Under the pieces are notes generated by a model. That model did no database searches and had not been told where the DNA came from. It saw only the letters and a list, made by a program, of their open reading frames with translations. A stretch of DNA of 64,000 nt from NCBI GenBank assembly GCA_905147135.1, contig LR990039.1, forward strand, positions 34,779,708 to 34,843,707, given 5' to 3'. This DNA is from Blastobasis lacticolella. Taxonomy: Eukaryota; Arthropoda; Insecta; Lepidoptera; Blastobasidae. A program made the translations under genes and the position numbers. This document shows positions 37,601 to 45,185 of the stretch, piece after piece. Numbering within the stretch: the stretch's first letter is position 1; every line of letters begins with the position of its first letter.

Positions 37601-38111
37601 CTCCGGCTGCCCCGCGGAGTGCGACTCGCCTCCGCCAAAGCCCGCCCGGCCGCCGGAGCCGCGCCGGCCCGCGCCGCGCGACAGGCCGGCGGCGCCCTCG
37701 CGGCCCTCCGCCCCCGCCACGCCCGGCGTGCGGCGAGCGGGGTCGGCGCGGGGGGCCGCCGCGGGGGCGGGGGCGCTGCGCGTGGAGCGGTCGGCGTCGC
37801 GCGCGTCGCTGCGCAGCTCCCGCAGCTCGCTGAACAGCGCGGCGTCGGTGGCGACGGTGCGGCGCGCGCCGGCGCAGCCCCGGCCAGTGCCGCGGCCGTC
37901 GCCGTCGCCGGCGCCCCCGGCGGCGCGGGGCTCGCTGCGCGCGCCCGCCAGCCGGTCGTCGTCGAGCGGCAGCTCGGTGGGCGCGGCGCGGCCCCCGCAG
38001 CGGCCCGCGCAGCGCACCTCGGGCTTCATGCGCCCCACGCAGGCCTCCAAGGGCCGCGGCGCCTCCGCCGCGCCGCCCGCGCCCGCGCCCGCGCGCGCCG
38101 CCGTCAAGTAG
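13709..38111 (+). CDS. form3: INF2/Form3-type formin, 22 exons, 5' incomplete
   Basis: Formins nucleate and elongate unbranched actin filaments; INF2 also severs and depolymerises them. Exons with consistent phases: 13709-13817, 14444-14524, 15444-15603, 16638-16671, 18895-19033, 19432-19611, 21780-21885, 22867-23069, 23410-23514, 23714-23901, 25090-25278, 26493-26619, 27291-27443, 28097-28294, 29368-29490, 30830-30956, 32223-32348, 33057-33197, 33586-33784, 34102-34226 (or later), 36395-36502 and 36583-38111. All borders are GT-AG and the joined frame is open (1482 aa with the shortest exon 20). Order is FH3, FH1, FH2, WH2/DAD, basic Pro/Ala/Arg tail. FH3 wording such as GLDYIVEHAEYAGKL and FH2 wording such as YKLRIECMLL fit INF2/Form3 better than Dia, DAAM or FHOD. 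The first exon opens mid-domain with a split codon, so its ATG at 13716 is probably internal. Splice models are inferred, not transcript-based. Confidence 0.92.
14158..14240 (+). mobile_element. SINE fragment in a formin intron
   Basis: GGAAACCTGCACATTCAGGC and CTGAATGTAACCATGATCCA match the body of the 6348-6717 SINE. Both ends are missing. Confidence 0.55.
15668..15778. mobile_element. MITE copy A (related to 39222-39303)
   Basis: The ends AAATTGTAATTGGATCGCAG and the reverse complement of CTACAATTACGATCCAATTA form ~30-bp imperfect inverted repeats. Internal 'gtagcagaataccaaaaa' matches copy B in reverse. It lies in the intron after formin exon 3. Confidence 0.65.
19665..21497. mobile_element. 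TA-flanked inverted-repeat DNA transposon hosting a LINE
   Basis: CAGGGTGTTACATAATATAT at 19669 onwards pairs with the reverse complement ending at 21493 over about 75 bp, with only scattered mismatches. TA lies just outside each end, as for Tc1/mariner-type elements. Between the arms is a - strand LINE (RT at 20120-21397), so the LINE appears to have inserted into an older MITE-like element. The whole lies in the formin intron after exon 6. Confidence 0.78.
20120..21397 (-). mobile_element. Non-LTR retrotransposon reverse transcriptase, 5'-truncated
   Basis: A 425-aa frame encodes QYGFRSGCSTNDAVDNL, FLDLAKAFDTV, YGIPQGSIMGPILFLIYVNE, then catalytic YADD in IITYADDTALLF, then thumb and C-terminal regions ending at TAG near 20120. 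This order is RT of a Jockey/CR1-like LINE. Endonuclease and ORF1 are absent. The sequence continues in frame upstream to about 21440 (KRLVQYLECNQLL). The open frame without stops suggests a fairly recent copy. An AAATA-rich tail lies at 19765-19805. Confidence 0.88.
21780..23069 (+). CDS. form3: Formin exons 7-8: FH1 proline-rich region and FH2 start
   Basis: Exon 7 (21780-21885) runs from AKMGCTCQHRDSVVAG to an eight-proline run. Exon 8 (22867-23069) continues with APPPPPGRTPPPPPP and ends in the FH2 entry KTKMKTINWNKIPNNK. FH1 prolines recruit profilin-actin. The junction joins A to TG, giving a methionine. Exon 8's acceptor lies at the end of a SINE tail and lacks a normal pyrimidine tract. 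Exon 8 ends AAA|GTGAGC. Confidence 0.9.
22600..22862 (+). mobile_element. tRNA-derived SINE inserted at the FH1-exon splice acceptor
   Basis: The head GCGACCTGAGTGG with B-box GGTTCGATTCC, the middle GGTGTTCTATGTATAATAAG, and the end GGGGCTAGATGG followed by a TTTATTTATTAATT tail are the order seen in a common lepidopteran SINE. TTAGTG flanks it at 22594-22599 and 22863-22868. The upstream copy follows a CTCCCCC tract, as a normal acceptor would; the downstream copy is the one next to the FH1 exon. The 5' head is tRNA-like but its acceptor stem does not pair, so it is not a tRNA gene. Confidence 0.8.
23410..30956 (+). CDS. form3: Formin exons 9-16: FH2 domain
   Basis: Eight exons complete the actin-binding FH2 dimer domain (about residues 318-745). 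Landmarks in order are NNIWSLVASS, MDWSEIEGLFCQQ, a poly-glycine insert, ITLLDGKRSLNVNIFLKQFR, EDIIQLISEGL, ERFLLNLIQLPNYKLRIECM, EVLYLTLIAGNFLNAGGYAG, KLSSLQKLSDIRANKP, MVHYVAM, then a helical charged stretch and FFCEDPVSFKLEECFK. KSLNVNIFLKQF-like and GNFLNxG motifs are FH2 hallmarks. Phases match throughout: 23901 ends phase 2, 25278 phase 2, and 30956 phase 1. The exon 25090-25278 lies between two splice-site repeat arrays. Confidence 0.93.
24222..24468 (-). mobile_element. tRNA-derived SINE copy in a formin intron
   Basis: Reverse-strand copy of the 6348-6717 SINE: it begins TTAGCGTTGTGTCCCGG, passes CTGACCTCCGTGACC and GATTGGATCATGGTTACACA, and ends with the tRNA-like head (GGATTCGAACC and CTTGGCCACCGACG on the + strand). 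It lies just upstream of the acceptor repeat array. Confidence 0.8.
24505..25109 (+). repeat. ~91-bp tandem array repeating a splice acceptor and exon start (7 copies)
   Basis: Each unit carries TATTAAAACCACCAACGTAT, a C-rich tract, AG, then CTCGAACGAGGACATAATC, which is the first 19 bases of the real exon at 25090. The AG (or its remnant) ends at 24571, 24664, 24727, 24816 (mutated to AC), 24907, 24998 and 25089. Steps are 93, 63, 89, 91, 91 and 91 bases. Using any upstream AG would read into an in-frame TAA within the unit (at CCCGTATTAA), so they act as decoys rather than useful sites. Confidence 0.9.
25262..25660 (+). repeat. 30-bp tandem array repeating a splice donor (12 intact copies)
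   Basis: The exon end CATACAGCTGCCCAA|GTGAGT and following bases repeat every 30 bp from 25262 to about 25590: 11 donor-bearing units, a degraded one, then a twelfth donor near 25650. Adjacent units alternate in a 60-bp higher-order pattern (CATACAG/GTATAG). Only the first donor (exon end 25278) keeps the FH2 frame. Reading through it meets TGA at once, because the donor reads AAG TGA in frame. Confidence 0.92.
26280..26480. repeat. Old retroposon remnants before formin exon 12
   Basis: 26325-26400 contains reverse-strand words of the 11850-12130 family. 26423-26475 carries GGCTAGATGGCGCTGT and TTGTCCAAGCATCTTATTTA, matching the end of the SINE at 22600-22862. It stops about 20 bases before the acceptor of the exon at 26493. 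Confidence 0.55.
26651..26862 (-). repeat. (GATG)-family interspersed repeat, reverse copy
   Basis: Starts CAGTCCACTGCAGGACTTAG and ends near GACACCCGCGAGTGG; a close relative of 30175-30430. It lies in the intron after exon 12. Confidence 0.7.
27885..27965. repeat. Decayed interspersed repeat in a formin intron
   Basis: Carries CCTGATGGTAAGCAGTCACC, GCAGCCTATGGACGTTTGCA and CACCAGGGGCATCACC, the reverse of the words at 51610-51710. It lies about 130 bases upstream of exon 14. Confidence 0.55.
28427..28634 (+). repeat. Two-copy tandem duplication (~113 bp) in a formin intron
   Basis: TTTATTTCAGACAATGTCCA...CTTAGGTCC at 28429 recurs as TTTATTTCAGACATTGTCCA...CTTAGGTCA at 28543, and both continue into AATGTAAAATAAATGTCAAA. 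Both copies contain an acceptor-like TTTATTTCAG. A SINE remnant follows at 28750-28822. Confidence 0.75.
28748..28822 (-). mobile_element. SINE fragment
   Basis: ATCTTGGCGTTAATGTCCCG and GCCCGGGGTCCGCCTTGACC match the reverse strand of the 6348-6717 SINE. The head is lost. Confidence 0.65.
30175..30430 (-). repeat. (GATG)-family interspersed repeat, nearly full reverse copy
   Basis: Begins CATCATCATCATAGCCCGTA (reverse of the GATG tail) and ends GGTGCTATTCTACTCTGCCG. It is one of the longest copies in the window and useful as a family reference. Confidence 0.75.
30513..30685 (+). repeat. Repeat copy shared with 46908-47100
   Basis: GATTTTTTAATATTAATTGA, CACTATCTACTGTTGAC, TTGAATAGGTAAA and AATGTTTTTGTAATACTTAA occur in the same order at both loci, and words like these also occur near 50150-50260. 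It is probably a retrotransposon 3' UTR. Confidence 0.65.
32223..32348 (+). CDS. form3: Formin exon 17: WH2/DAD-like autoinhibitory motif
   Basis: The exon encodes ECESLMESLLLDIRHGLGRR followed by a basic SLRR stretch, at about residues 755-782. The pattern (acidic, amphipathic L-L-x-x-I-R-x-G, then basic) matches the C-terminal WH2/DAD of INF2, which binds actin monomers and the FH3 region. The acceptor is GGTCCAG|CC and the donor CCAG|GTAACT; phases 1 to 1 fit the neighbours. Confidence 0.82.
33057..33784 (+). CDS. form3: Formin exons 18-19: post-DAD linker
   Basis: Exon 18 (33057-33197) encodes DVTPTGSLRRRGRASPGEP then GLLEFLRHASPAANDLRERS. Exon 19 (33586-33784) begins DRSWSRRGASRARLEIPERE and continues into a Pro/Ser/Ala low-complexity run ending EAPKPK. 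No domain is recognised. Phases fit on both sides (1 in, 2 out). Confidence 0.85.
34102..36100 (+). CDS. form3: Formin exon 20 with 84-bp VNTR carrying its donor
   Basis: The exon starts after TGTCCTGGCAG with EWRQKIESWLRANSAEEARD. It can end at GACTCCG|GTCAGT (34226) or at the same donor in 21 later copies (every 84 bases to 35990); the last copy has GTCCAT instead (36074). Because 84 is a multiple of three and the unit has no stop, each extra copy would add RRLQANRRSLENDSG plus QYAPPPAGSAERP. If no donor is used the frame stops at TGA 36098-36100, giving a formin without the last ~545 residues. Every donor joins exon 21 in the same phase. Confidence 0.8.
34184..36076 (+). repeat. 84-bp tandem repeat, 23 copies
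   Basis: CGCCGCCTGCAGGCCAACCG recurs every 84 bp from 34184 to 36032: 22 full periods plus a last partial copy. By eye the copies are identical except at the two ends. Each unit contains exon sequence, the GTCAGT donor, the first intron bases and a GCGGCCGC site. The join GGCAGCGCGGAG resembles the exon's own AACAGCGCGGAG, suggesting the unit arose by slippage within this exon. Confidence 0.95.
36395..36502 (+). CDS. form3: Formin exon 21
   Basis: It begins ESERSTTLDTLAETRGEW and ends VVRALETVE, with donor GAGG|GTGAGC. The 80-nt intron after it is the shortest in the gene. Confidence 0.85.
36583..38111 (+). CDS. form3: Formin terminal exon (508 aa), low-complexity basic tail
   Basis: The exon opens after TTGCATTCCAG with DVQPQTKDNRVPW and ends at TAG 38109-38111. 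It is very GC-rich and dominated by Pro, Ala, Arg and Ser. More ordered islands are EEMRRLRRQRSRPQVEIAPA, ADMRDLCQEILGDGQFDRF, DEKENRLKRWQDRLKNQ, and RRQTSINQEDVQKAIREL with a basophilic-kinase-like RRQTS. The end GFMRPTQASKGRG may be a short conserved motif. Large open frames on both strands here are composition artefacts; this frame is the one that splices. Confidence 0.85.
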
Positions 38112-38840
38112 CGCCCGGACGCCTCATAGCGATGTTCGACGCGTACCGGATGAGTGCCTTATACTGTAAACGGCCAGCTCTAGAGTTTTAATTCGAAGTA
38201 TAAGTAGTGAGTAGCACATAAACAAATATTATTGGAACCTTCAGATGCAGCGCGGACGCGGAATCTCATCGACGAATCTGAAGTTTTCAATGACTGATTG
38301 TTCGATTATGACGCTTCTGCTCTTTTGAGATCTGTATTAATTATTTTATTTATCGTTACGAGATAATCATGTTCGATATAGATACGTAGTAACATTAAAT
38401 CCCCGTACATACGTAAATTGTATACGTACGTTATTTAAATACTTGAGAACAATCTTTACCTATTTTTTATGAATGTGCCACGAGTCAGTACGGGTATTTT
38501 TATTACTTTGAAATACGATGGATGTATGTCGGCGGCGGCGGCCCGCTGCGGCCCGCTGCGGCCCGGGCCTGGCCGGGCCGGGCCGGGGCCCCGGCGCCGC
38601 CGCGGAAGCTCCGCCGGGAAACGCGGCGAGCCCTTCGATCCCCGGCGGACCTTCACACATCAAAGCGATGCGATAATGAATTAACTGGTAATTAACTGGT
38701 GTTTTATAACTGGTAGTATTTTATGAACAAAGACATAGTTTATGATCTGATTTTATACTTAGTTTTATTGTTATGTAGACGTTCGATGAGATGTAATGTC
38801 ACAAACCACTTTCGGCGACGCTCTGGGTGCATGTTATACA

Positions 38841-38846
38841 AATAAA
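38841..38846 (+). promoter_or_regulatory. Candidate formin poly(A) signal AATAAA
   Basis: A canonical AATAAA lies 730 bases after the stop; a weaker ATTAAA lies near 38394. Either could end the transcript. Confidence 0.45.
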
Positions 38847-39221
38847 ACGTAAGGATTTTAACACAATTTTTATTGTATGTGTTTAATGTAATACTAAACG
38901 AAATACAATAAATGTGCGCAGTGGGGCGACGCCCTCCGCTGCTGATCAACTACCAATTCCTTGTTGTTTTTTTTTACTCCATTACATTACTTACTCCGAT
39001 GTCTTGTCGCACATTTTGTTTTTTACTCCACTTACTTTAAAACTCTTAGTTTCTCTAATTTAATAAATCAATTCATTACGATTTACACATTAACATTACA
39101 ATCACCTTAAAACTTATTTATAAACGACTAAATATGACGTAACGAATGTCGGTGAAAAAGGTAGCGTATTTTCCTAGGTTTCCAATTTAATTATTATTCT
39201 AATGAACTATTAATATTGAAT

Positions 39222-39303
39222 TGTAATTGGATCGCAATAACAGCTCAATGGCAGGTGGACGCGTTTTTGGTATTCTGCTACAATTAGAACTGCCATTGAG
39301 CCT
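39222..39303. mobile_element. MITE copy B (related to 15668-15778)
   Basis: Shares TTGTAATTGGATCGCA, GCTCAATGGCAG, TTGGTATTCTGCTACAATTA and CTGCCATTGAGC with copy A. GCTCAATGGCAG and CTGCCATTGAGC form an internal inverted repeat. Confidence 0.65.
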
Positions 39304-39529
39304 TAGTAAATTAGACTTGAGGCCCAGGATTTTTAAACAGGTTAGGGTAAGGTGATGGCTAAAAGAAACCCAGAAATTTCATATATGCCGTTATTATATT
39401 CATAATATGTACAACAAAAATATAATTTACTGCAAAATCGATGTGGTATACTAGATATTTTGTTTATAAATTATACAATCTCCATACAAAAAATCAATTG
39501 CTCTTCATTAATCTCGCCATATGGCCATG

Positions 39530-39780
39530 GTGTGGTGTCCGGCGGAGTAGAATAGCACCAACCCCTTACGCTCATGGGTGTCGTACAAGGTGACTAATGA
39601 TTTCAAGGCAAAAGATCAAAGTCTTCGTAGTCTGGAAAATGGGCAGCAGCATTTTCCATTGTTATATTAAACACTGCGATCTCCAACCCGCCTGCCAAGC
39701 GTGGAGATTATGGCAATAACCTTCCCTTTCGTGGGAGAGGCTCTAAGTTCTGCAGTGGATTGTTACGGGCTGTGATGATG
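39530..39780 (+). repeat. (GATG)-family interspersed repeat, long forward copy
   Basis: Runs from GGTGTCCGGCGGAGTAGAAT to GTTACGGGCTGTGATGATG. It is the forward counterpart of the 30175-30430 copy. Confidence 0.75.
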
Positions 39781-40140
39781 AATCTCGCCATAACTCGAAA
39801 ACATTTGGGCTTATTTGAATAATTCTTCTTTTGTTTTGTTGGTTATAATACAGGAGTGCTTTGTACGAAAGTAAAAAACAAGGGTAGATAGGGGTAAAGT
39901 AGACTACTACTTTGCCCCTACATACCCTTTTTTCTTTGAGTTTAAACGATCCCAATATCATAGCGAACAAAACAAAAAAATATTATTCAAATTGGTCCAA
40001 CCGTTTTCGAGTTATAGCGAGACTAACGCACTGCAATTGACTTTTATATATAGGATATATGGAATAGAATAAAAATGTTATTATATGGTATCAGAGGCTA
40101 ATTTTTTAAAAACATAATGAGTTTACTATAGTGAACCCAT

Positions 40141-40146
40141 TTTATT
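40141..40146 (-). promoter_or_regulatory. Candidate kinase poly(A) signal
   Basis: TTTATT on the + strand is AATAAA on the - strand, 133 bases past the kinase stop codon. Confidence 0.4.
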
Positions 40147-40278
40147 CAATTCGTTGCTGGCGATTCTGGGTTTTTTGTCTATGACTTTTTACAGATTGTG
40201 CGTACGCTATAAAAAATATTAAAATTCACTCTTAAACGCCGCGTACACCTGTAGTGTTTCGCCGACCAGCAACGCGTC

Positions 40279-43200
40279 TCATAAGATCTCCTGGTCGACG
40301 AGCTCCTTCACTAAGGCGGCCATCTTGCGGCGGCAGGCTGCGTTGTGCGTGCGCACCGGCGGCTCGCTCCGCTCCGCGCTCCTCGCGCCCGCCGCCTCGC
40401 TCTCCTGCGGGGACTGACACGCAATGTGATGGTTTCAACTTCTGACATAGTATAAAATGAACTCGCTTCCCACGTTGGTCTGTCTATAAGCGCTGACTCG
40501 TAAACCACGCAACGAATTTTGATCGCTTAAGGGACAGGGGGGAGCTTAACGGGGTAGCGAGGCACAACGGGGCAGCCCACAAAACAAGCAACTACGCACA
40601 CAAGACAAGTGTTGTTGTCGCTAATAGTCGACCATTTTGCAACACTCTGAAGTGCCCGCCGGCTAGACTGCACGTGTTTTTTTTATGGCAAAAAACTTGA
40701 CGCCATTTCATCCAATTTTACGTGATTACGGCAACGCATGTTAAAAGGGAAGTCTTTAGATTCCTACTAATGTTTTTCAATAGCGCATTTCTAAAGATCG
40801 ATCTAGTTTTTTTGTTCATTACTAAAACTAACTTAGACAAGGGGGCATAATGGGGACGTGGCTACGGGGCATGATATGGGGTATTGCAACCTCTACAAAA
40901 ATAAGTTTGAATAACGAGAACAACTATGGAAGAAGAAAGCTCACTCTTACTTAGAATATATATTTGAGGATACTTTATACCTGTATTGCAGTGATATGTG
41001 AAATCTTAGGTATTTCAAGTCTGCGAAGGGTTGGGTTACCTGATTGCCTGCCAGCAGTGTGAACGTTAGTCTCATACAGTCTGTATGTTGGCAATGAAAG
41101 TACAGAAGAAATCTATTTCTAAACACTCCCGCATTGGGTACGCCAATCCTGGGGCAGCATGGGAATTTCATAAGGTTTGCGTAAAATAAAATAAAAAAAT
41201 ATTATTTGAATATTTACTACACCAAACTGTATGCCAAATGATAATATATTAAGTAACCAAAGGGTTGTGATTAGTGTTAATTATTTATTAATTATTTTTA
41301 TACACTTTTACTGGTAATTTTCGTTAAGGTCCCATTATGCCCTCCTCTCCCCTATATCCATTCTTAGATCCCCTATATCCCCTATATTCACCATACCGAA
41401 ATTCATAAAAGTCAAAATCAGTTTATCCGCGAAAGCGTAACAGACAGACAGACAGAGATATTTTCACATTTATAATATTAACAAGGATTGAAGCCGACGG
41501 CAAGTGTGGTAGAGTTTAATCAGGAGTGACGCCGGTGATTTTTCCCGTTCGCCGGGATCTACCTAATAAAAGGGCTGGGGCTGGAGGAGTGCATGCGGGA
41601 CGCGGGTTCCATTAATCACTTGAGGTCCACTGAGAAAGGGGGAAGGCGATATGTGGGGAGTATATTACTACAAGGTGCATGTCGTTGCGTAACCTTGTCT
41701 TATGCTACGCAGTGACAAGCGAACAGACAGCATACATGTAGGTTGCCACAAAAATGTGAACCGCAGGTGCGTTATCATTTTTAGGACTAAGGTGAAATGC
41801 CTCATCCTTCAAACCGGCACATAACAATGCAAGCACTGCTGCTTGGCGGCAGAAATAGAAAATGCTTTGACGTATTTTACTAACGTAGGTATTTTTTTTA
41901 TCAATATATATCTAATAATCTCACGTGATTAATAGCAGATCCATTTCTTACCTTGGCTTGATAGAGGTTCGGCGCCTCCGTGCTGTCGCAGGTGGTGATT
42001 GGGAACATGTCCAGCGCGACGCCGAGCGCGAACCGGCCCATCCGCCGGAACTCATCCTGCACCCTGGCGACACATTGGGAGATCGTCAGTAGAAAAAAAA
42101 AGAGTTCATAAATAATTAAAGAGGTAGTAGGACTCCGTCAAGTATGAGGAGTCCACATGGGTGATAACCACCACCTCGTCTATTTCTGCCGCCAAGCAAC
42201 AATGCTTGCATAATTCTGGTTTGAAGGAGAAGTTAGCCAGCGCAATTAAAGGCATCAGGCATTTCATCTTAGTCCTCACAGAGGCAACGCACCAGCGGTT
42301 CTGCATTTTTTTAGCCTGCCACCTAAATGCATGAATCGTGGATGTTATGGGCGACAGATACCTCTTACCATTAGGTAGGCTGCCTGCTTGTTTGTCATTG
42401 CGCAAAAATAATTGAAGTAGTAAGTGTTAGGACCACGAGTCTGCAATGAAACAAGTAAGGAACCGACCGCAATATTTTCCTGTATGTAGATTGTCAATAG
42501 TTATGTAAATGATGTAGCTACTACCTAGTTTGGCACAGAACCACTGTATTGTCTAAAGATTCCGGTGGCACTTAGATGAAGGGGTGAACATAACATATTT
42601 CCTATCTACACGTATTGCGGAAGTGCACTTTGTAACCACGGTGAGTAAGATATAGAAAACAAATCAGGCTCACGACTCGAATAGGGCATCTCGGTGAAGG
42701 CTGGTGTTGAAGACTGAGTCCTCATTGGTGATCTGAAGCAGCCGTTCATGCAGCTCGTCCACATAGTATTCCAGCAGCGAGGGAAGGTGCTCCGCTCGCT
42801 GCTCTTGATCCAAGCATACATACGCCACGTAAACCAGGTCCAATGCTGGAGATGAATATCTTGCCAGCTGGAAATCCACTATACACATCTGAAAGTCCAA
42901 AACCAACTGTATTAACTCCAATCTCAGCCAATCAATCTGCTTTGAAATTAGTTTCTCTAATAATTTAGCTCATTTAGGTAAGTACCTCGGCAATTTCGCC
43001 GTCTACATTTCTGAACAGCATATTGTTCGTCCAGAAATCGCCGTGGCATATCACAGCCAGCGGCTCCTTCGGAACCACCTGCTCCACCATCATTTGGAAA
43101 AAGGTGTCTGGGCTGCAGAATTTCCGGAACTTCTCCATATACAAGTCTTTGTCCTCATCCCCTTGGAGTTCTTCTTCAACCATGTCGAGGGCGTTGTGCA

Positions 43201-44393
43201 TTGCTTCTTTGTAGTAAGTTTTATAGTACTCTTCGTTTTCGGTCACGAAGAAAACTGTAGAGGAAAAAGAAAAGTTAAATTTACCTTTACACTCGCGAAG
43301 TAAGTAATAGACACGCACTCACGAGTGAAAATTCGGGGCAGTTTACAATGCGCACTACAATATTCCAAAGTGAATGGGAAAACCATCCTGGCTGCTCGGG
43401 AAGACTCAGGTTCAACTCTGGAGTTAAGTCACAGAATACTCACTACTAAACATACTAAGTTTCATATGATGACCATATTGTAATCGTAGGACTTACCCTC
43501 TGAAAGCCCATCCTGGACGTTCAAAAGCTCGTAAAATGTTTCCGGGTCTTCGCATTTCATGGCCATCGACAGGGCGTGGAACTGGGCCAACTGTTTGAGC
43601 ACGTAGTAGCCCTGCTCGATGGCCAGCCCCTGCCTGCGGTCCGGCATGGCGAACCCGAATGGCTTCAAGTCCTTCAGGATCACCAGGTCATTCTGCGCCA
43701 GATAGCACTTGGGCACAGCTTTAAACGGGAATTTCACTTTCTCCCATTGAGACTGGAACCTGTTGAACGCTGGCCAAATCTTGTTGTAGAAGGCGACTTC
43801 GTTGCAGAACAATTCATCGCTCTTAAAGGCCTCCCTGCGCAGGATGCTCTCTGGCAGGCACTTGTAGATTATGGAGCCTTCCCAGGGCACCGTAGTGTCC
43901 TGCGAACTGTCCTCGTTGGGGACCTGCTTCACGCCTTTCAGCGTTACTCGGTACACCATTGAAGTGTAGTTGTCCCCCCGGTTAGTACCTGGCACGCCCT
44001 AAAATTTTTTCATAATGTTTAAAACATAGCTAGGGGTCAAATTTTCATTAGAAACGATAGCACAGCATCAGATTCGCATCGCGTATTTATCAACTGTCTA
44101 ATATTTCAGGAGTTAAACGATTTAGAAGACTCGCACTCACATGATTTCCTATAGTAACTTAAACTTAAACATTCGCGTTGGCAATACTACTAATTATCAG
44201 GAATAAATATTGCAGACTTGCACTCATTTACGACGTATAATTATAGGTAAACTATTACAAAATATAGTCAATAAATTGCTGCAGACCCGGCAGTTAATCA
44301 GACCAACTATCTTACCTCGAACTTGAGTATGGTGACATCCGGATAGTCGGCCCAGAGGAGGTCCCGGAGGAACTGCAGCGTGATCTCGGTCAT
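40279..44393 (-). CDS. CHK/EcKinase-like family small-molecule kinase (436 aa, 6 exons)
   Basis: Exons on the - strand: 44393-44316, 43998-43497, 43254-42986, 42888-42674, 42063-41952, and 40413-40279 with TGA at 40281-40279. All borders are GT-AG and phases sum to 437 codons. The protein begins MTEITLQFLRDLLWADYPD. It has a nucleotide loop GTNRGDNYTSMVYRV (~30-43), a hinge-like LVILKDLKPFGF, the catalytic HGDFWTNNMLF (H264, D266, N271) and the Mg-binding-like IVDFQLARYSSPALDL (D288), and ends VKELVDQEIL. These are the marks of the insect CHK/EcKinase family, whose best-known member phosphorylates ecdysteroids at C22; others are linked to detoxification. Substrate here is unknown. Length is normal for the family and nothing is missing. 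Confidence 0.93.
41770..42420. repeat. Old retroposon pieces in and beside kinase introns
   Basis: CTTCAAACCGGCACATAACA with CAAGCACTGCTGCTTGGCGG (41815-41855), and CTATTTCTGCCGCCAAGCAA with GGCAACGCACCAGC (42180-42300), are words of a common lepidopteran retroposon in opposite orientations. They lie on either side of exon 5 and do not disrupt it. Confidence 0.5.
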
Positions 44394-44854
44394 GGCGTGT
44401 GCGGCGGAGGCGGCGCGGCTTGCGAGTGACGCCGTCCGCGCCGCCGTGCGACCCCGGCCGCTGTCGATTGAAGCCATTGGGAGCGAGGGCCCTCCGCCCT
44501 CTTAAGCGATGATTATTATTGTGTGCGGATATGTGACAGACGATGAATAAAATGTGAAGCGATTTTATCTAGGTCAAAGAGCGCCTAGCTACATGCCTAT
44601 TAAAAAACAGGCCATTCAAGAAACAAACTGATCTGTTATTACCATAATTATCTGCCCAGGACAGTCTATAGTCTATTTTCCTGAAAGTATTCAGTCAAAC
44701 AATTTGTACAAGCTCTTAGGTAGACCTTCTCACCGAGGACGTGCAGCGACCAGATGGCGCACGCACAGGTGCATGTACAGCGGACGTGTGCAAATGTGTA
44801 ACTAGGTACCATGGAGAAATGAAAAGACAACCTGTTGTCGCGGACGCTACGTCC
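44394..44854. other. Kinase 5' flank
   Basis: A CpG-rich stretch just upstream of the start codon (44394-44510) is a likely 5' UTR and promoter. I could not fix a TATA box or start site. The rest is unremarkable. Confidence 0.4.
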
Positions 44855-45185
44855 TGGCTACGCGGGTGTACCGAGACCTACGAGGACGCTACAGCGGGGC
44901 TACACGGGGACTACAAGGGGCTACGCGGACGCACCGTGTTTGCTATGCGGACACTTCGTGCTGGGTACGTAGAGCCAGCGGTGTGGCTACGCGGAGGCTA
45001 CGTGGATACTGCGTAGGTTACGGGGTGGCTACATGGATACTGCAGTGTGGCTATGCTCACGCCCAAGGGTGGTTATACGGATACTGCGGTGTGGCTATGC
45101 AGATGCTAAGTGGTGACTACGCGGACACTGCTGTGTGGCTACGCGGAGACTACGCCCATAGTACGTGGGGGCTACGCCGACCTTA
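44855..45185. repeat. Degenerate minisatellite of GGCTACGCGGA units
   Basis: GGCTACGCGGA, GACTACGCGGACACTG, GGTTATACGGATACTGCGGT and similar words recur about every 12-45 bases with CGGATACTGC and GTGTGGCTA linkers. It is open in more than one frame because it lacks stops, but no known protein repeat is suggested. Confidence 0.7.

Larger units (their letters stand above)
38112..40278. other. Convergent intergenic region: formin 3' UTR and repeats
   Basis: It holds the formin 3' UTR, a striking GC-rich patch of CGGCCCGCTGCGGCCCG type at about 38528-38610, a MITE copy (39222-39303), a (GATG)-family repeat (39530-39780) and the kinase poly(A) signal. No further gene is supported. Confidence 0.5.

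Noticed and set aside
36252..38191. Long alternative frames (426 aa on -, 600 aa and 331 aa on +)
   Set aside because: GC-rich low-complexity shadow frames of the terminal formin exon, with no recognisable domain.
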